In this document: positions 1 through 5,933 of the stretch, in pieces
Position numbering within the stretch: position 1 is the first letter of the stretch
Layout of the letters: every line of letters starts with the position of its first letter
Assembly: GCA_024404475.1 (NCBI GenBank)
Contig: JAKSPV010000070.1
Span: 1 to 7,900, forward strand
Length of the DNA: 7,900 nucleotides
Direction of reading: 5' to 3'
From: Clostridia bacterium
GTDB taxonomy: Bacteria; Bacillota; Clostridia; Oscillospirales; CAG-272
The notes under the pieces: model-generated
The model's database searches: none
Told to the model about the DNA's origin: nothing
The model's input: the letters and a program-made list of their open reading frames with translations, nothing else
Position numbers and translations under genes: made by a program

Positions 1-902
1 CCGTAGACGCGGCCGGTCTTGCCGCGAACGAGCTCCGCCATGTCGCTGTTCTTTTTCTGCGGCATGATCGAAGAGCCGGTGGTGAAGTCGTCGGAGAGCG
101 AGACGAAGCGGAATTCCCAGCTCGACCAGAGGATGATCTCCTCCGAGAAGCGGGAGAGGTGCATCATGAGGATCGAGAGGTCGCTGAGCAGTTCAAGTGC
201 GAAGTCGCGGTCGGAAACACCGTCGATCGAGTTCAGCGAGACGCTGTCAAAGCCGAGTTCCTTTGCTTCGAAAGCGCGGTCGGTAGGATACGTTGTGCCG
301 GCGAGGGCGCAGGAGCCGATCGGCGACTGATTCATGCGGCGCTTGCAGTCTGCAAGACGGTCAACGTCGCGCGAGAGCATCATGGCGTAGGTCATGAGGT
401 GGTGGCCGAAGGTGATCGGCTGGGCGCGCTGGAGGTGCGTGTAGCCAGGCATGATCGCGTCGTAATACTTGTCCGCCTGGTCGGTGACGGCGCGGATGAG
501 CGAGACGGTCTTCCCCGTCAGCGTTTCGATCGCGCCGCGGAGATAAAGCCGGAAGTCCAGGGCGACCTGATCGTTGCGGCTGCGTGCGGTATGCAGTTTT
601 TTGCCGACGTCGCCGAGGCGTTCCGTCAGGACCTGCTCGACGAACATATGGATATCCTCGGCCGAATAGTCGATTGCGAGCGCGCCGCTCTCGAGGTCTT
701 CGAGGATGCCGGCGAGGCCGTCCACCAGCTCGTCCGCCTCACGCTTCGTGATGATCCCACACTGACCGAGCATCATGGCATGCGCCATGCTGCCCTTGAT
801 ATCCTCCCGGAACATCCGGTTGTCAAACGAGATCGAAGAATTGAAGTCGTCAGCGAGCTTGTTCGTGTCGCCGCTCGTCCTGCCTGCCCACATTTTTGCC
901 AT
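1..902 (-). CDS. argH: Argininosuccinate lyase ArgH (partial, C-terminus off the left edge)
   Basis: ArgH splits argininosuccinate into arginine and fumarate, the last step of arginine synthesis, as a cytosolic homotetramer. About 300 N-terminal residues of a usual ~460 are present. The start MAKMWAGR matches the typical family beginning. TARSRNDQ lies at about residues 105-112, GYTHLQRAQP contains the conserved histidine at about 156, and the fumarate-lyase signature GSSIMPQKKN is at about 276-285, with the catalytic serine loop intact. I chose the ATG at 902 because GGTGAT, complementary to the 3' end of 16S rRNA, ends 4 nt before it. An in-frame ATG at 914 abuts GAGGA with no spacer, which makes it less likely. 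The gene lies 71 bp after argG on the same strand with no promoter seen between them, so co-transcription is expected. The reading frame is unbroken to the window edge. Confidence 0.96.
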   Translation of the reverse strand, partial: MAKMWAGRTSGDTNKLADDFNSSISFDNRMFREDIKGSMAHAMMLGQCGIITKREADELVDGLAGILEDLESGALAIDYSAEDIHMFVEQVLTERLGDVGKKLHTARSRNDQVALDFRLYLRGAIETLTGKTVSLIRAVTDQADKYYDAIMPGYTHLQRAQPITFGHHLMTYAMMLSRDVDRLADCKRRMNQSPIGSCALAGTTYPTDRAFEAKELGFDSVSLNSIDGVSDRDFALELLSDLSILMMHLSRFSEEIILWSSWEFRFVSLSDDFTTGSSIMPQKKNSDMAELVRGKTGRVY

Positions 903-932
903 CTTTATCACCATTCCTCAAAATAAGCCGAG

Positions 933-961
933 AGCCGCTTTGCCGAAAAAGCAAAGCGGCT
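933..961. terminator. Strong hairpin between argG and argH (possible attenuator or processing site)
   Basis: A perfect 11-bp inverted repeat (AGCCGCTTTGC and GCAAAGCGGCT) encloses a 7-nt loop and starts 12 nt after the argG stop. On the plus strand it is followed by TTGGTTTTT, like a terminator, but no plus-strand gene precedes it. In the argG-to-argH direction the stem is followed by CTCGGCTTATTTT, a poor U run. In that direction it is better read as a partial terminator, or as an RNA stabilising or processing hairpin that lowers argH relative to argG. The structure is seen directly; the function is inference. Confidence 0.55.
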
Positions 962-973
962 TTGGTTTTTCAA

Positions 974-2191
974 TTATTTTCTGCCGTCTACGAGCGCCTG
1001 TACCTTAATCGGGAGACCGTAGAGGTTGATGAAGCCCTCGGAGTCCTTCTGGTTGTAGTCGCTCTCGCCGAACGTGGCGATGGACTCGCTGTACAGCGAA
1101 TAGTCGCTCCAGACGCCAGCCTTGATGATGTTGCCCTTATAAAGCTTCAGTTTGACCTTGCCGGTGACCTTCTCCTGCGTCTTATCGACGAAAGCGGAAA
1201 GCGCCTCGCGCAGAGGCGTGAACCACTGGCCGTTGTAGACGAGTTCGGCGAAGGTGATTGAGAGTTTCTGCTTCTCATGGAGCGTCAGCTTGTCGAGGCA
1301 GATGCTCTCGAGCGTCTCGTGCGCCTTATAAAGGATCGTGCCGCCGGGAGTCTCGTAGACGCCGCGGCATTTCATGCCGACGAGGCGGTTCTCGACGATG
1401 TCGATGATGCCGATGCCGTTCTTGCCGCCGAGTTCGTTGAGCTTCAGGATGATGTTCTTCGCGCTCATCTTCTCGCCGTCGATGGCGACCGGGACGCCTT
1501 TCTCGAAGTCGAGCGTGACGTAGGTCGGCTCGTCGGGAGCGGCGACGGGAGACACGCCCATTTCAAGGAAGCCGGGCTTCTCGTACATCGGCTCGTTGCC
1601 GGTGTCCTCGAGGTCGAGGCCCTCGTGGGAGAGGTGCCAGAGGTTCTTGTCTTTGGAGTAGTTCGTCGCGCGGTTGATCTTCAGCGGGACGTTATGCTTC
1701 TCGGCGTAGTCGATCTCCTCGTCGCGGGACTTGATGCTCCACTCGCGCCACGGTGCGATGATCGGCATGCTCGGAGCAAAATGCTTGATCGCCAGTTCGA
1801 AACGGACCTGGTCGTTGCCCTTGCCGGTGCAGCCGTGGCAGATCGCGTCGGCGCCCTCTTTGAGCGCGATCTCGACGAGACCCTTGGCGATGCAGGGACG
1901 GGCGTGGGAGGTACCGAGGAGGTAATCCTCGTAAACGGCGCCGGCCTTCATGGTCGGGATGATATATTCATCGACGTATTCATCTGTGAGGTCGAGGACG
2001 TACAGCTTCGACGCGCCGGTTTTGAGCGCCTTCTCTTCCAGTCCTTCGAGCTCGTCCGCCTGTCCGACGTTGCCGGAGACGGCGATGACTTCGCAGTTAT
2101 TATAGTTCTCTTTCAGCCACGGGATGATGATCGACGTATCGAGACCGCCCGAGTAGGCCAGAACGACTTTTTTGATTTGTGATTTATCCAT
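974..2191 (-). CDS. argG: Argininosuccinate synthase ArgG
   Basis: ArgG uses ATP to join citrulline and aspartate into argininosuccinate, giving AMP and pyrophosphate; it acts in the cytosol before ArgH. The product is 405 residues, the normal family length. The N-terminal ATP-binding loop YSGGLDTS is at residues 13-20. The second signature, GCTGKGNDQVRF, is at 120-131 and carries the conserved K, ND and RF. LGTSHARPCIAKG (92-104) and NLWHLSHEGLDLED (183-196) belong to the synthetase domain, and the C-terminal part carries the oligomerisation region. The ATG at 2191 is preceded by AGGAG at 8-nt spacing. An in-frame GTG at 2200 overlaps that site and is rejected as the start. The gene leads the argG-argH unit, has its own strong promoter, and is probably controlled by ArgR through the ARG-box-like site on its transcription start. 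Nothing looks broken. Confidence 0.98.
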   Translation of the reverse strand: MDKSQIKKVVLAYSGGLDTSIIIPWLKENYNNCEVIAVSGNVGQADELEGLEEKALKTGASKLYVLDLTDEYVDEYIIPTMKAGAVYEDYLLGTSHARPCIAKGLVEIALKEGADAICHGCTGKGNDQVRFELAIKHFAPSMPIIAPWREWSIKSRDEEIDYAEKHNVPLKINRATNYSKDKNLWHLSHEGLDLEDTGNEPMYEKPGFLEMGVSPVAAPDEPTYVTLDFEKGVPVAIDGEKMSAKNIILKLNELGGKNGIGIIDIVENRLVGMKCRGVYETPGGTILYKAHETLESICLDKLTLHEKQKLSITFAELVYNGQWFTPLREALSAFVDKTQEKVTGKVKLKLYKGNIIKAGVWSDYSLYSESIATFGESDYNQKDSEGFINLYGLPIKVQALVDGRK

Positions 2192-2205
2192 AATATTCAC
2201 TCCTT

Positions 2206-2219
2206 TGGATATTTATGCA
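2206..2219 (-). promoter_or_regulatory. Probable ARG box (ArgR operator) of argG
   Basis: Read on the minus strand, TGCATAAATATCCA matches the ARG-box consensus TGAATWWWWATTCA at 12 of 14 positions, including the AT-rich centre and both TG/CA ends. It begins 3 nt after the -10 hexamer and covers the expected +1 of argG, the place where ArgR/AhrC bound to arginine would block RNA polymerase. The match is seen directly; regulation by ArgR is inference, and no argR gene is in this window. Confidence 0.65.
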
Positions 2220-2222
2220 GAG

Positions 2223-2251
2223 ATTATACATCCGTTTTCCACTTTTGTCAA
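2223..2251 (-). promoter_or_regulatory. argG promoter (sigma-A type)
   Basis: On the minus strand there is a perfect -35 TTGACA (2251-2246), a 17-nt spacer and a perfect -10 TATAAT (2228-2223). Transcription would start near 2216, leaving a leader of about 25 nt. A consensus promoter this strong usually needs repression, which fits the ARG-box-like site just downstream. Confidence 0.9.
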
Positions 2252-2286
2252 GCGTTTTTCGAAAATAAACGCAAATAGCCGAAAAA

Positions 2287-2745
2287 TTATTCTTTTGTGC
2301 GGCGGCGGATCAGCCGGACGATCAGGAAGACGGCTAGGACAAGCAAGGTGCCGATCACGGCGCCTCCGATGTCGATCCAGACGTCGGCGAGATCGGAGCC
2401 GCGGCCGGTGAACCGCTGGATCGTTTCATCCGAAAGCGCGGCGAGGACACCTGCCAGCGCAAAAAAGCCGGCGGTCTTTTTCCCGAGCAGCAGCGCCAAA
2501 AGGGTGAGCTCGGCGCCGAGGACGGCGAACTCCGTCATGTGCGCGAGTTTTCGGACGAGGAACAGCGTGACGTTTCCTTTTCCGACAAAGATCTCAAGCA
2601 GCGGCTTGATGAAATTCATGACAGACTCGCTCTCCGCGCGGGAATCCTCCTTGCCGATGAGTGACTGCGAGAAAATGAAGAGCAGCGTCAATCCGAGAAG
2701 TACGAGGACTGCGATGATCCATTTTTGGACTGTTTTCTTCGACAT
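2287..2745 (-). CDS. VanZ-like family membrane protein
   Basis: A 152-residue integral membrane protein. It has a hydrophobic helix at about residues 9-29, further helices at about 70-88, 91-105 and 124-146, and a basic C-terminal tail (RLIRRRTKE). VanZ-family marks are clear: FSQS followed by spaced serines (25-41), RKLAHMTEF (65-73), DETIQRF (106-112), GRGSD (114-118) and DVWIDIGGAVIG (121-132). VanZ itself gives low-level teicoplanin resistance by an unclear mechanism; small stand-alone homologues are common in Clostridia and mostly uncharacterised, so no resistance role should be assumed. The ATG has AAGGAG 7 nt upstream and a good promoter. The gene runs divergently from the GH3 gene and towards argG, and no convincing terminator separates it from the argG promoter. 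Confidence 0.88.
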   Translation of the reverse strand: MSKKTVQKWIIAVLVLLGLTLLFIFSQSLIGKEDSRAESESVMNFIKPLLEIFVGKGNVTLFLVRKLAHMTEFAVLGAELTLLALLLGKKTAGFFALAGVLAALSDETIQRFTGRGSDLADVWIDIGGAVIGTLLVLAVFLIVRLIRRRTKE

Positions 2746-2783
2746 AGCGTCACTCCTTTTCCCGACGGGCAGTTTGTTTTTTC

Positions 2784-2812
2784 AGTATAGCACATCTTCC
2801 GCGGTTTGTAAA
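2784..2812 (-). promoter_or_regulatory. Promoter of the VanZ-like gene
   Basis: On the minus strand: -35 TTTACA (2812-2807), a 17-nt spacer and -10 TATACT (2789-2784), with an extended -10 TG one base upstream. Its core is identical over 14 bases to the promoter of the ceramidase-like gene. Confidence 0.8.
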
Positions 2813-2817
2813 CACCG

Positions 2818-2846
2818 GCGGAAAATCTTGGAGGTATTTTCCCCGC
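2818..2846. repeat. Inverted repeat between the divergent promoters (candidate operator)
   Basis: GGAAAAT at 2820-2826 and ATTTTCC at 2836-2842 form a perfect 7-bp inverted repeat with a 9-nt gap. Allowing a 2-nt bulge, pairing extends to the flanking GCGG and CCGC. It sits between the -35 boxes of the VanZ-like and GH3 genes, a usual place for a regulator site. Repeats of this size also occur by chance, and no regulator gene is adjacent. Confidence 0.3.
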
Positions 2847-2874
2847 TTTTCCCTCTTTACGAAGGCGATATTCC

Positions 2875-2903
2875 TTGACAAAAAACGGGCTCTGTGTTAT
2901 AGT
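2875..2903 (+). promoter_or_regulatory. Promoter of the GH3 glycoside hydrolase gene
   Basis: -35 TTGACA (2875-2880, perfect), a 17-nt spacer and -10 TATAGT (2898-2903), with an extended -10 TG one base upstream. The expected start near 2910 gives a leader of about 40 nt before the ATG at 2949. No good catabolite-control (cre) site was seen around it. Confidence 0.88.
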
Positions 2904-2948
2904 AAAAATAGGCATTTTGTGACAGAAATACTGCCTTTGGAGGTTTAC

Positions 2949-5030
2949 ATGAACCAGAAAGTAAAAGAACTGCTTGCAGAGATGACACTCGAAGAAAAGG
3001 CGAAGCTGCTCACCGGCGGCGAAGCCGCGCTCTCCACGGCAGGCGTGCCGCGCCTCGGTATCAAGCCGAAGCACATGGCAGACGGCCCGAACGGCGAGAG
3101 AAACTATAACCCCGGCACCAACTCGACGACGCTGCCGTCCTGCTGCGCGACCGGCGCAACGTGGAACCCCGAAATGGCACGTCTCATGGGCGAGACGATC
3201 GCCAAGGACTGCATCCACCACGACATCCAGATGATCCTCGGTCCCGGTCTGAACATGAAGCGCAACTCGCTCTGCGGCCGGAACTTTGAATACTTCTCCG
3301 AAGATCCCGTGCTCACCGGCACGATGGCGGCGGCTTACGTCAACGGCTGCGAAGGCGCCGGCGTTGCCACCTCCGCGAAGCACTACGCCTGCAACTCGCA
3401 GGAGACCCGCCGTACCGAGACAAACGTTGAAATCGACGAACGCACCTTCCGCGAGATCTACACCCGCGCGTTCGAGATCATGTGCAAGAACTCGAAGCCG
3501 GGCAGCATCATGTGTGCCTACAACAAGATCGGCTCCATGTGGTGCTCCGAAAACAAGATGCTCCTGCACGACATGCCGCGTGACGAATGGGGCTACGAGG
3601 GCGTCATGGTCTCCGACTGGGGCGCCGTCCACGATCCGATCAAGGCGCTGAAAGCCGGTCTCGACCTTACGATGCCGCACAGCGACCTGACCGTTCCCGC
3701 CGTTCTAAAAGCCGTTAAGGAGGGCCGCCTCTCCGAGAAGACTGTCGATGAGTCCGCCGGACGCGTGCTCGAATTCCTCCTCCGCGAGGTCAAAGAGGAC
3801 AAGGACTACGACCGCGAAGCGCAGCACGCAAACGCCTTGAAGATTGCCGAGGAAGCGATCTGCCTGCTCAAAAACGGCAACTTCCGCAACTCGACGAAGG
3901 AATGGCCGGTCTACTCCGACCACGCCGGCTGGTCGAACACGGACATCCCGCTGCTCCCGCTGACGCCCGACAAGGTAAAGAAGATCGCTGTCACCGGCGA
4001 ATACGCCGTCATGCCGTACACGAACGGCCAGGGCTCCGCCGAGGTCAAGACCGAGCCGTCCTCCATCGACTCCCCGCTCGAATGCCTCCGCAAAAATCTC
4101 CCCGGCGTCCAGGTGGACTACTTCCCGTATCTTACCCGCAAGCAGCCGGATAACATGCTCTGGCACACGTTCTGCAAGGACATGCCCGACATCCAGACCT
4201 ACGACGCCGTCATCGTCTTTACCGGCGTACAGCCGTCGCAGGACTCCGAGAACATCGACCGCTTCGACAACCACCTTGCCGGCTACATTGAGGACGTTCT
4301 CCGCAACGTGACCTACCACAATCCGAACGCGATCCTCGTGCTTTGCAGTGGCAGCTCCACGTTCCGCAGCGACAAGGCGGACGCCTGCACGTCGATCCTG
4401 CAGATGTGGCCGACCGGCGAAGCGTGCGGTCAGGCGATCGCAAACATTCTGACCGGCAAGGTCAACCCGAGCGGCAAGCTCTCCGAGACGTTCCCGACCG
4501 AAATGCGCCAGGATCTCGACCTCAACGGCGACGGACTCAAGATCGAGTACAACGAGAAATGGGCGATCGGCTACCGTTACTATGACCAGCACCCGGACAA
4601 GGTGTGGTTCCCCTTCGGTCACGGTCTCTCCTACACGACGTTCAAATACGCAAAGCCGAAGGCAACGAAAACGAAGAAGGGCTACAAGGTCTCCTTCGAA
4701 CTCACGAACACCGGCAAGGTGGACGGCGCCGAAGTCGTGCAGCTCTACATAGGCGATCCGGTCTCGACCGTGACGAAGCCCGTCAAGGAACTGAAAAAGT
4801 TCACGAAGATCTTCCTCGCAGCCGGCGAGACGAAAAAAGTCACATTCGACCTCACCGCCGAAGACTTCGCGTACTACAACACGATGCTCCACGACTGGAT
4901 CGTGGAATCCGGCCGGTACGACATCAGCATCGCCGCTTCCGCCCAGGATATACGCCTTACCCTCTCCGTCGATTACCAGAACCCCGATTGCTACACCATG
5001 CAGAAAATGCAGGAAGACATGATCGGCTGA
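2949..5030 (+). CDS. Glycoside hydrolase family 3 enzyme, probable cytosolic beta-glucosidase
   Basis: A retaining exo-glycosidase that probably removes terminal beta-linked glucose (or a similar sugar) from oligosaccharides or glycosides; the exact substrate cannot be read from sequence. The product is 693 residues. The N-terminal barrel contains ADGPNG (44-49), LGPGLNMKRNSLCGRNFEYFSEDP (97-120; conserved arginines), SAKHY (142-146) and the nucleophile D223 in VSDW. The alpha/beta sandwich domain follows, with SENIDR (433-438) holding the probable acid/base E434, then FPFGHGLSYT (554-563). A fibronectin type III-like domain fills the C-terminus (about 580-675). No signal peptide or PA14 insert is present. 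The ATG at 2949 follows GGAGG at 5-nt spacing; an in-frame GTG at 2919 lacks such a site. An unusual stretch of about 25 residues separates LLKN (306-309) from LLPL (335-338), which are normally only a few residues apart. The gene appears monocistronic. Confidence 0.93.
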   Translation: MNQKVKELLAEMTLEEKAKLLTGGEAALSTAGVPRLGIKPKHMADGPNGERNYNPGTNSTTLPSCCATGATWNPEMARLMGETIAKDCIHHDIQMILGPGLNMKRNSLCGRNFEYFSEDPVLTGTMAAAYVNGCEGAGVATSAKHYACNSQETRRTETNVEIDERTFREIYTRAFEIMCKNSKPGSIMCAYNKIGSMWCSENKMLLHDMPRDEWGYEGVMVSDWGAVHDPIKALKAGLDLTMPHSDLTVPAVLKAVKEGRLSEKTVDESAGRVLEFLLREVKEDKDYDREAQHANALKIAEEAICLLKNGNFRNSTKEWPVYSDHAGWSNTDIPLLPLTPDKVKKIAVTGEYAVMPYTNGQGSAEVKTEPSSIDSPLECLRKNLPGVQVDYFPYLTRKQPDNMLWHTFCKDMPDIQTYDAVIVFTGVQPSQDSENIDRFDNHLAGYIEDVLRNVTYHNPNAILVLCSGSSTFRSDKADACTSILQMWPTGEACGQAIANILTGKVNPSGKLSETFPTEMRQDLDLNGDGLKIEYNEKWAIGYRYYDQHPDKVWFPFGHGLSYTTFKYAKPKATKTKKGYKVSFELTNTGKVDGAEVVQLYIGDPVSTVTKPVKELKKFTKIFLAAGETKKVTFDLTAEDFAYYNTMLHDWIVESGRYDISIAASAQDIRLTLSVDYQNPDCYTMQKMQEDMIG

Positions 5031-5043
5031 TTTACAAAGCAGA

Positions 5044-5074
5044 AAAGCCAAGTCCGGAAGGACTTGGCTTTTTT
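5044..5074 (+). terminator. Rho-independent terminator of the GH3 gene
   Basis: A perfect 12-bp stem (AAAGCCAAGTCC and GGACTTGGCTTT) with a stable GGAA loop ends in a run of six T, starting 14 nt after the GH3 stop. Because the stem begins with an A run, it could also stop transcription arriving from the GNAT gene on the other strand. Confidence 0.95.
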
Positions 5075-5094
5075 CATCCGAGATATTAAAAGTC

Positions 5095-5124
5095 GGGGAC
5101 GCTTTTCAGCGTCCCCCTTTTTTT
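5095..5124. terminator. Second, bidirectional terminator between convergent genes
   Basis: A 9-bp perfect stem (GGGGACGCT and AGCGTCCCC) with a TTTC loop is followed by C and seven T on the plus strand. On the minus strand it lies about 14 nt after the GNAT stop and is followed by GACTTTTAA, a weaker U run. It probably ends GNAT transcription and backs up the GH3 terminator. Confidence 0.85.
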
Positions 5125-5130
5125 CTGCCG

Positions 5131-5757
5131 TCAGAACAGCTGGCCCGGGAGTTTCAGTTTCACCTTTTTGGGGAAACCTTTGTCGAACTCTTCCACGTCG
5201 GCGTCATCGACGTAGTAGCCGGCCGGCGTCTGATAGACACCGGTAACACCGTCGAGATAGCCGGGAATCAGTTCCTTACAGAGAAAGAACGACGCATCTG
5301 CGCCTTCCGGCAGATCGTGGTACCGTATGCCGAATTTCTCGGCATAATCGAAGCCGCTCTTGCCGTAAAAGCCGATGTTGCCCTCGAAGAGGACGGCGCC
5401 GAAACCCATTTCTGTCGCTTTTTCGAGCGAGTAGTCGAGAAGTTTCTTGCCGTAGCCGCGGCGCTTCAGGTCGTTTGCGATGCAGATCGGCCCCATCATG
5501 AGAACGGGCACCGTGCTGCCGTCATCTGCGTCGATGACCGTCCGCATGAACATATTCTGTCCGATCAGCCGGCCGTCCTGCTCCATGACGAAGTCCAGTT
5601 CCCTGACAAACGCCGGATCGTTCCGCAAAACGTGGAGCACGTAGTGCTCGCTGCAGCCGGGACGGTAGACGTTCCAGAACGATTCTCTGACAAGGTTTTC
5701 GACCTCTCTCTGCTCTTCGCGCTTTTCTGGGCGAATGATATAGTCATTTGTATTCAT
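5131..5757 (-). CDS. GNAT family N-acetyltransferase (YhbS-like)
   Basis: A 208-residue cytosolic protein expected to move an acetyl group from acetyl-CoA to an amine; the acceptor is unknown. The GNAT core is visible: a first strand and helix near 5-30, beta strands at about 52-60 and 64-75, MMGPICI (87-93) as the central strand, and the acetyl-CoA pyrophosphate loop KRRGYGK (98-104) followed by its helix. GNIGFYGKSGF (126-136) is the conserved C-terminal strand and helix region typical of YhbS-type members. The tail from about 161 (KELIPGY) to the C-terminal PGQLF is a feature I associate with clostridial relatives. The ATG at 5757 has AGGAGG 7 nt upstream. The frame is also open back to an ATG at 5847, but that has no comparable site. 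It follows the ceramidase-like gene by 176 nt on the same strand, with a structured leader and no clear promoter. Confidence 0.88.
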   Translation of the reverse strand: MNTNDYIIRPEKREEQREVENLVRESFWNVYRPGCSEHYVLHVLRNDPAFVRELDFVMEQDGRLIGQNMFMRTVIDADDGSTVPVLMMGPICIANDLKRRGYGKKLLDYSLEKATEMGFGAVLFEGNIGFYGKSGFDYAEKFGIRYHDLPEGADASFFLCKELIPGYLDGVTGVYQTPAGYYVDDADVEEFDKGFPKKVKLKLPGQLF

Positions 5758-5800
5758 TGTTTTTCCTCCTGAATTTTGTTGACTGCAAATGCCTGTCAGG

Positions 5801-5835
5801 CGGGAGGTTTCAGACGATTGTCTTCTAACCTCCCG
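5801..5835 (-). promoter_or_regulatory. Leader hairpin upstream of the GNAT gene
   Basis: A perfect 9-bp inverted repeat (CGGGAGGTT and AACCTCCCG) encloses a smaller 4-bp AGAC/GTCT hairpin. It lies 44 nt before the GNAT start. No T run follows in the gene's direction, so it is not an ordinary terminator. One arm carries CCTCC, complementary to the GGAGG ribosome binding site at 5765-5769, so an alternative fold is possible but would use only 5 bp. The structure is seen directly; a regulatory role is inference. Confidence 0.45.
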
Positions 5836-5836
5836 G

Positions 5837-5872
5837 TCAGAAAACAATGTCCGTTGTGTTGTACTTTTTCAA
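5837..5872 (-). CDS. Possible short leader peptide ahead of the GNAT gene
   Basis: An 11-codon reading frame starts with TTG at 5872, reads M(L)KKYNTTDIVF and stops with TGA just before the leader hairpin. AGGAG lies 8 nt upstream of the TTG, a normal spacing. The weak start codon, the very short length and the lack of conservation data make this speculative. The AGGAG and TTG could be chance in an AT-rich gap. Confidence 0.2.
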   Translation of the reverse strand: MKKYNTTDIVF

Positions 5873-5933
5873 AAAGCACTCTCCTGAAAAATTAAGAATT
5901 TATGGTCAGACCTCATGGTCGGATCATCGCGTT

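Noticed and set aside
1277..2182. A 301-codon plus-strand frame opposite argG, and a 255-codon frame opposite argH at 159-926
   Set aside because: Both are mirror frames of well-conserved arginine genes; their composition reflects complementary codons rather than a protein.
2192..2200. GTG at 2200 as the argG start
   Set aside because: It overlaps the AGGAG ribosome binding site, which is correctly spaced for the ATG at 2191.
2287..2745. A glycopeptide resistance role for the VanZ-like gene
   Set aside because: No vanA/H/X, vanR/S or other resistance gene is nearby, and isolated VanZ-like proteins are widespread without a known resistance role.
2919..2948. GTG at 2919 as the GH3 start
   Set aside because: No ribosome binding site precedes it, while GGAGG at 2939-2943 fits the ATG at 2949 and the product then begins like typical GH3 enzymes.
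2800..2950. A catabolite-control (cre) site at the GH3 promoter
   Set aside because: No 14-base stretch matched the TGWAANCGNTNWCA pattern well enough.
3705..5051. A 448-codon open frame antisense to the GH3 gene, and similar long frames at 2688-3680 (minus) and 3286-3651 (plus)
   Set aside because: These are shadows of a GC-rich gene with strong third-position C bias. They lack ribosome binding sites, and their products show low-complexity Arg/Val/Asp-rich composition without domains.
5881..5933. Short repeats after the ceramidase-like stop (two GACCAT copies, GACC/GGTC hairpin, AAATT/AATTT) as a terminator
   Set aside because: Stems are only 4-5 bp and not followed by a proper T run, so a terminator cannot be supported.
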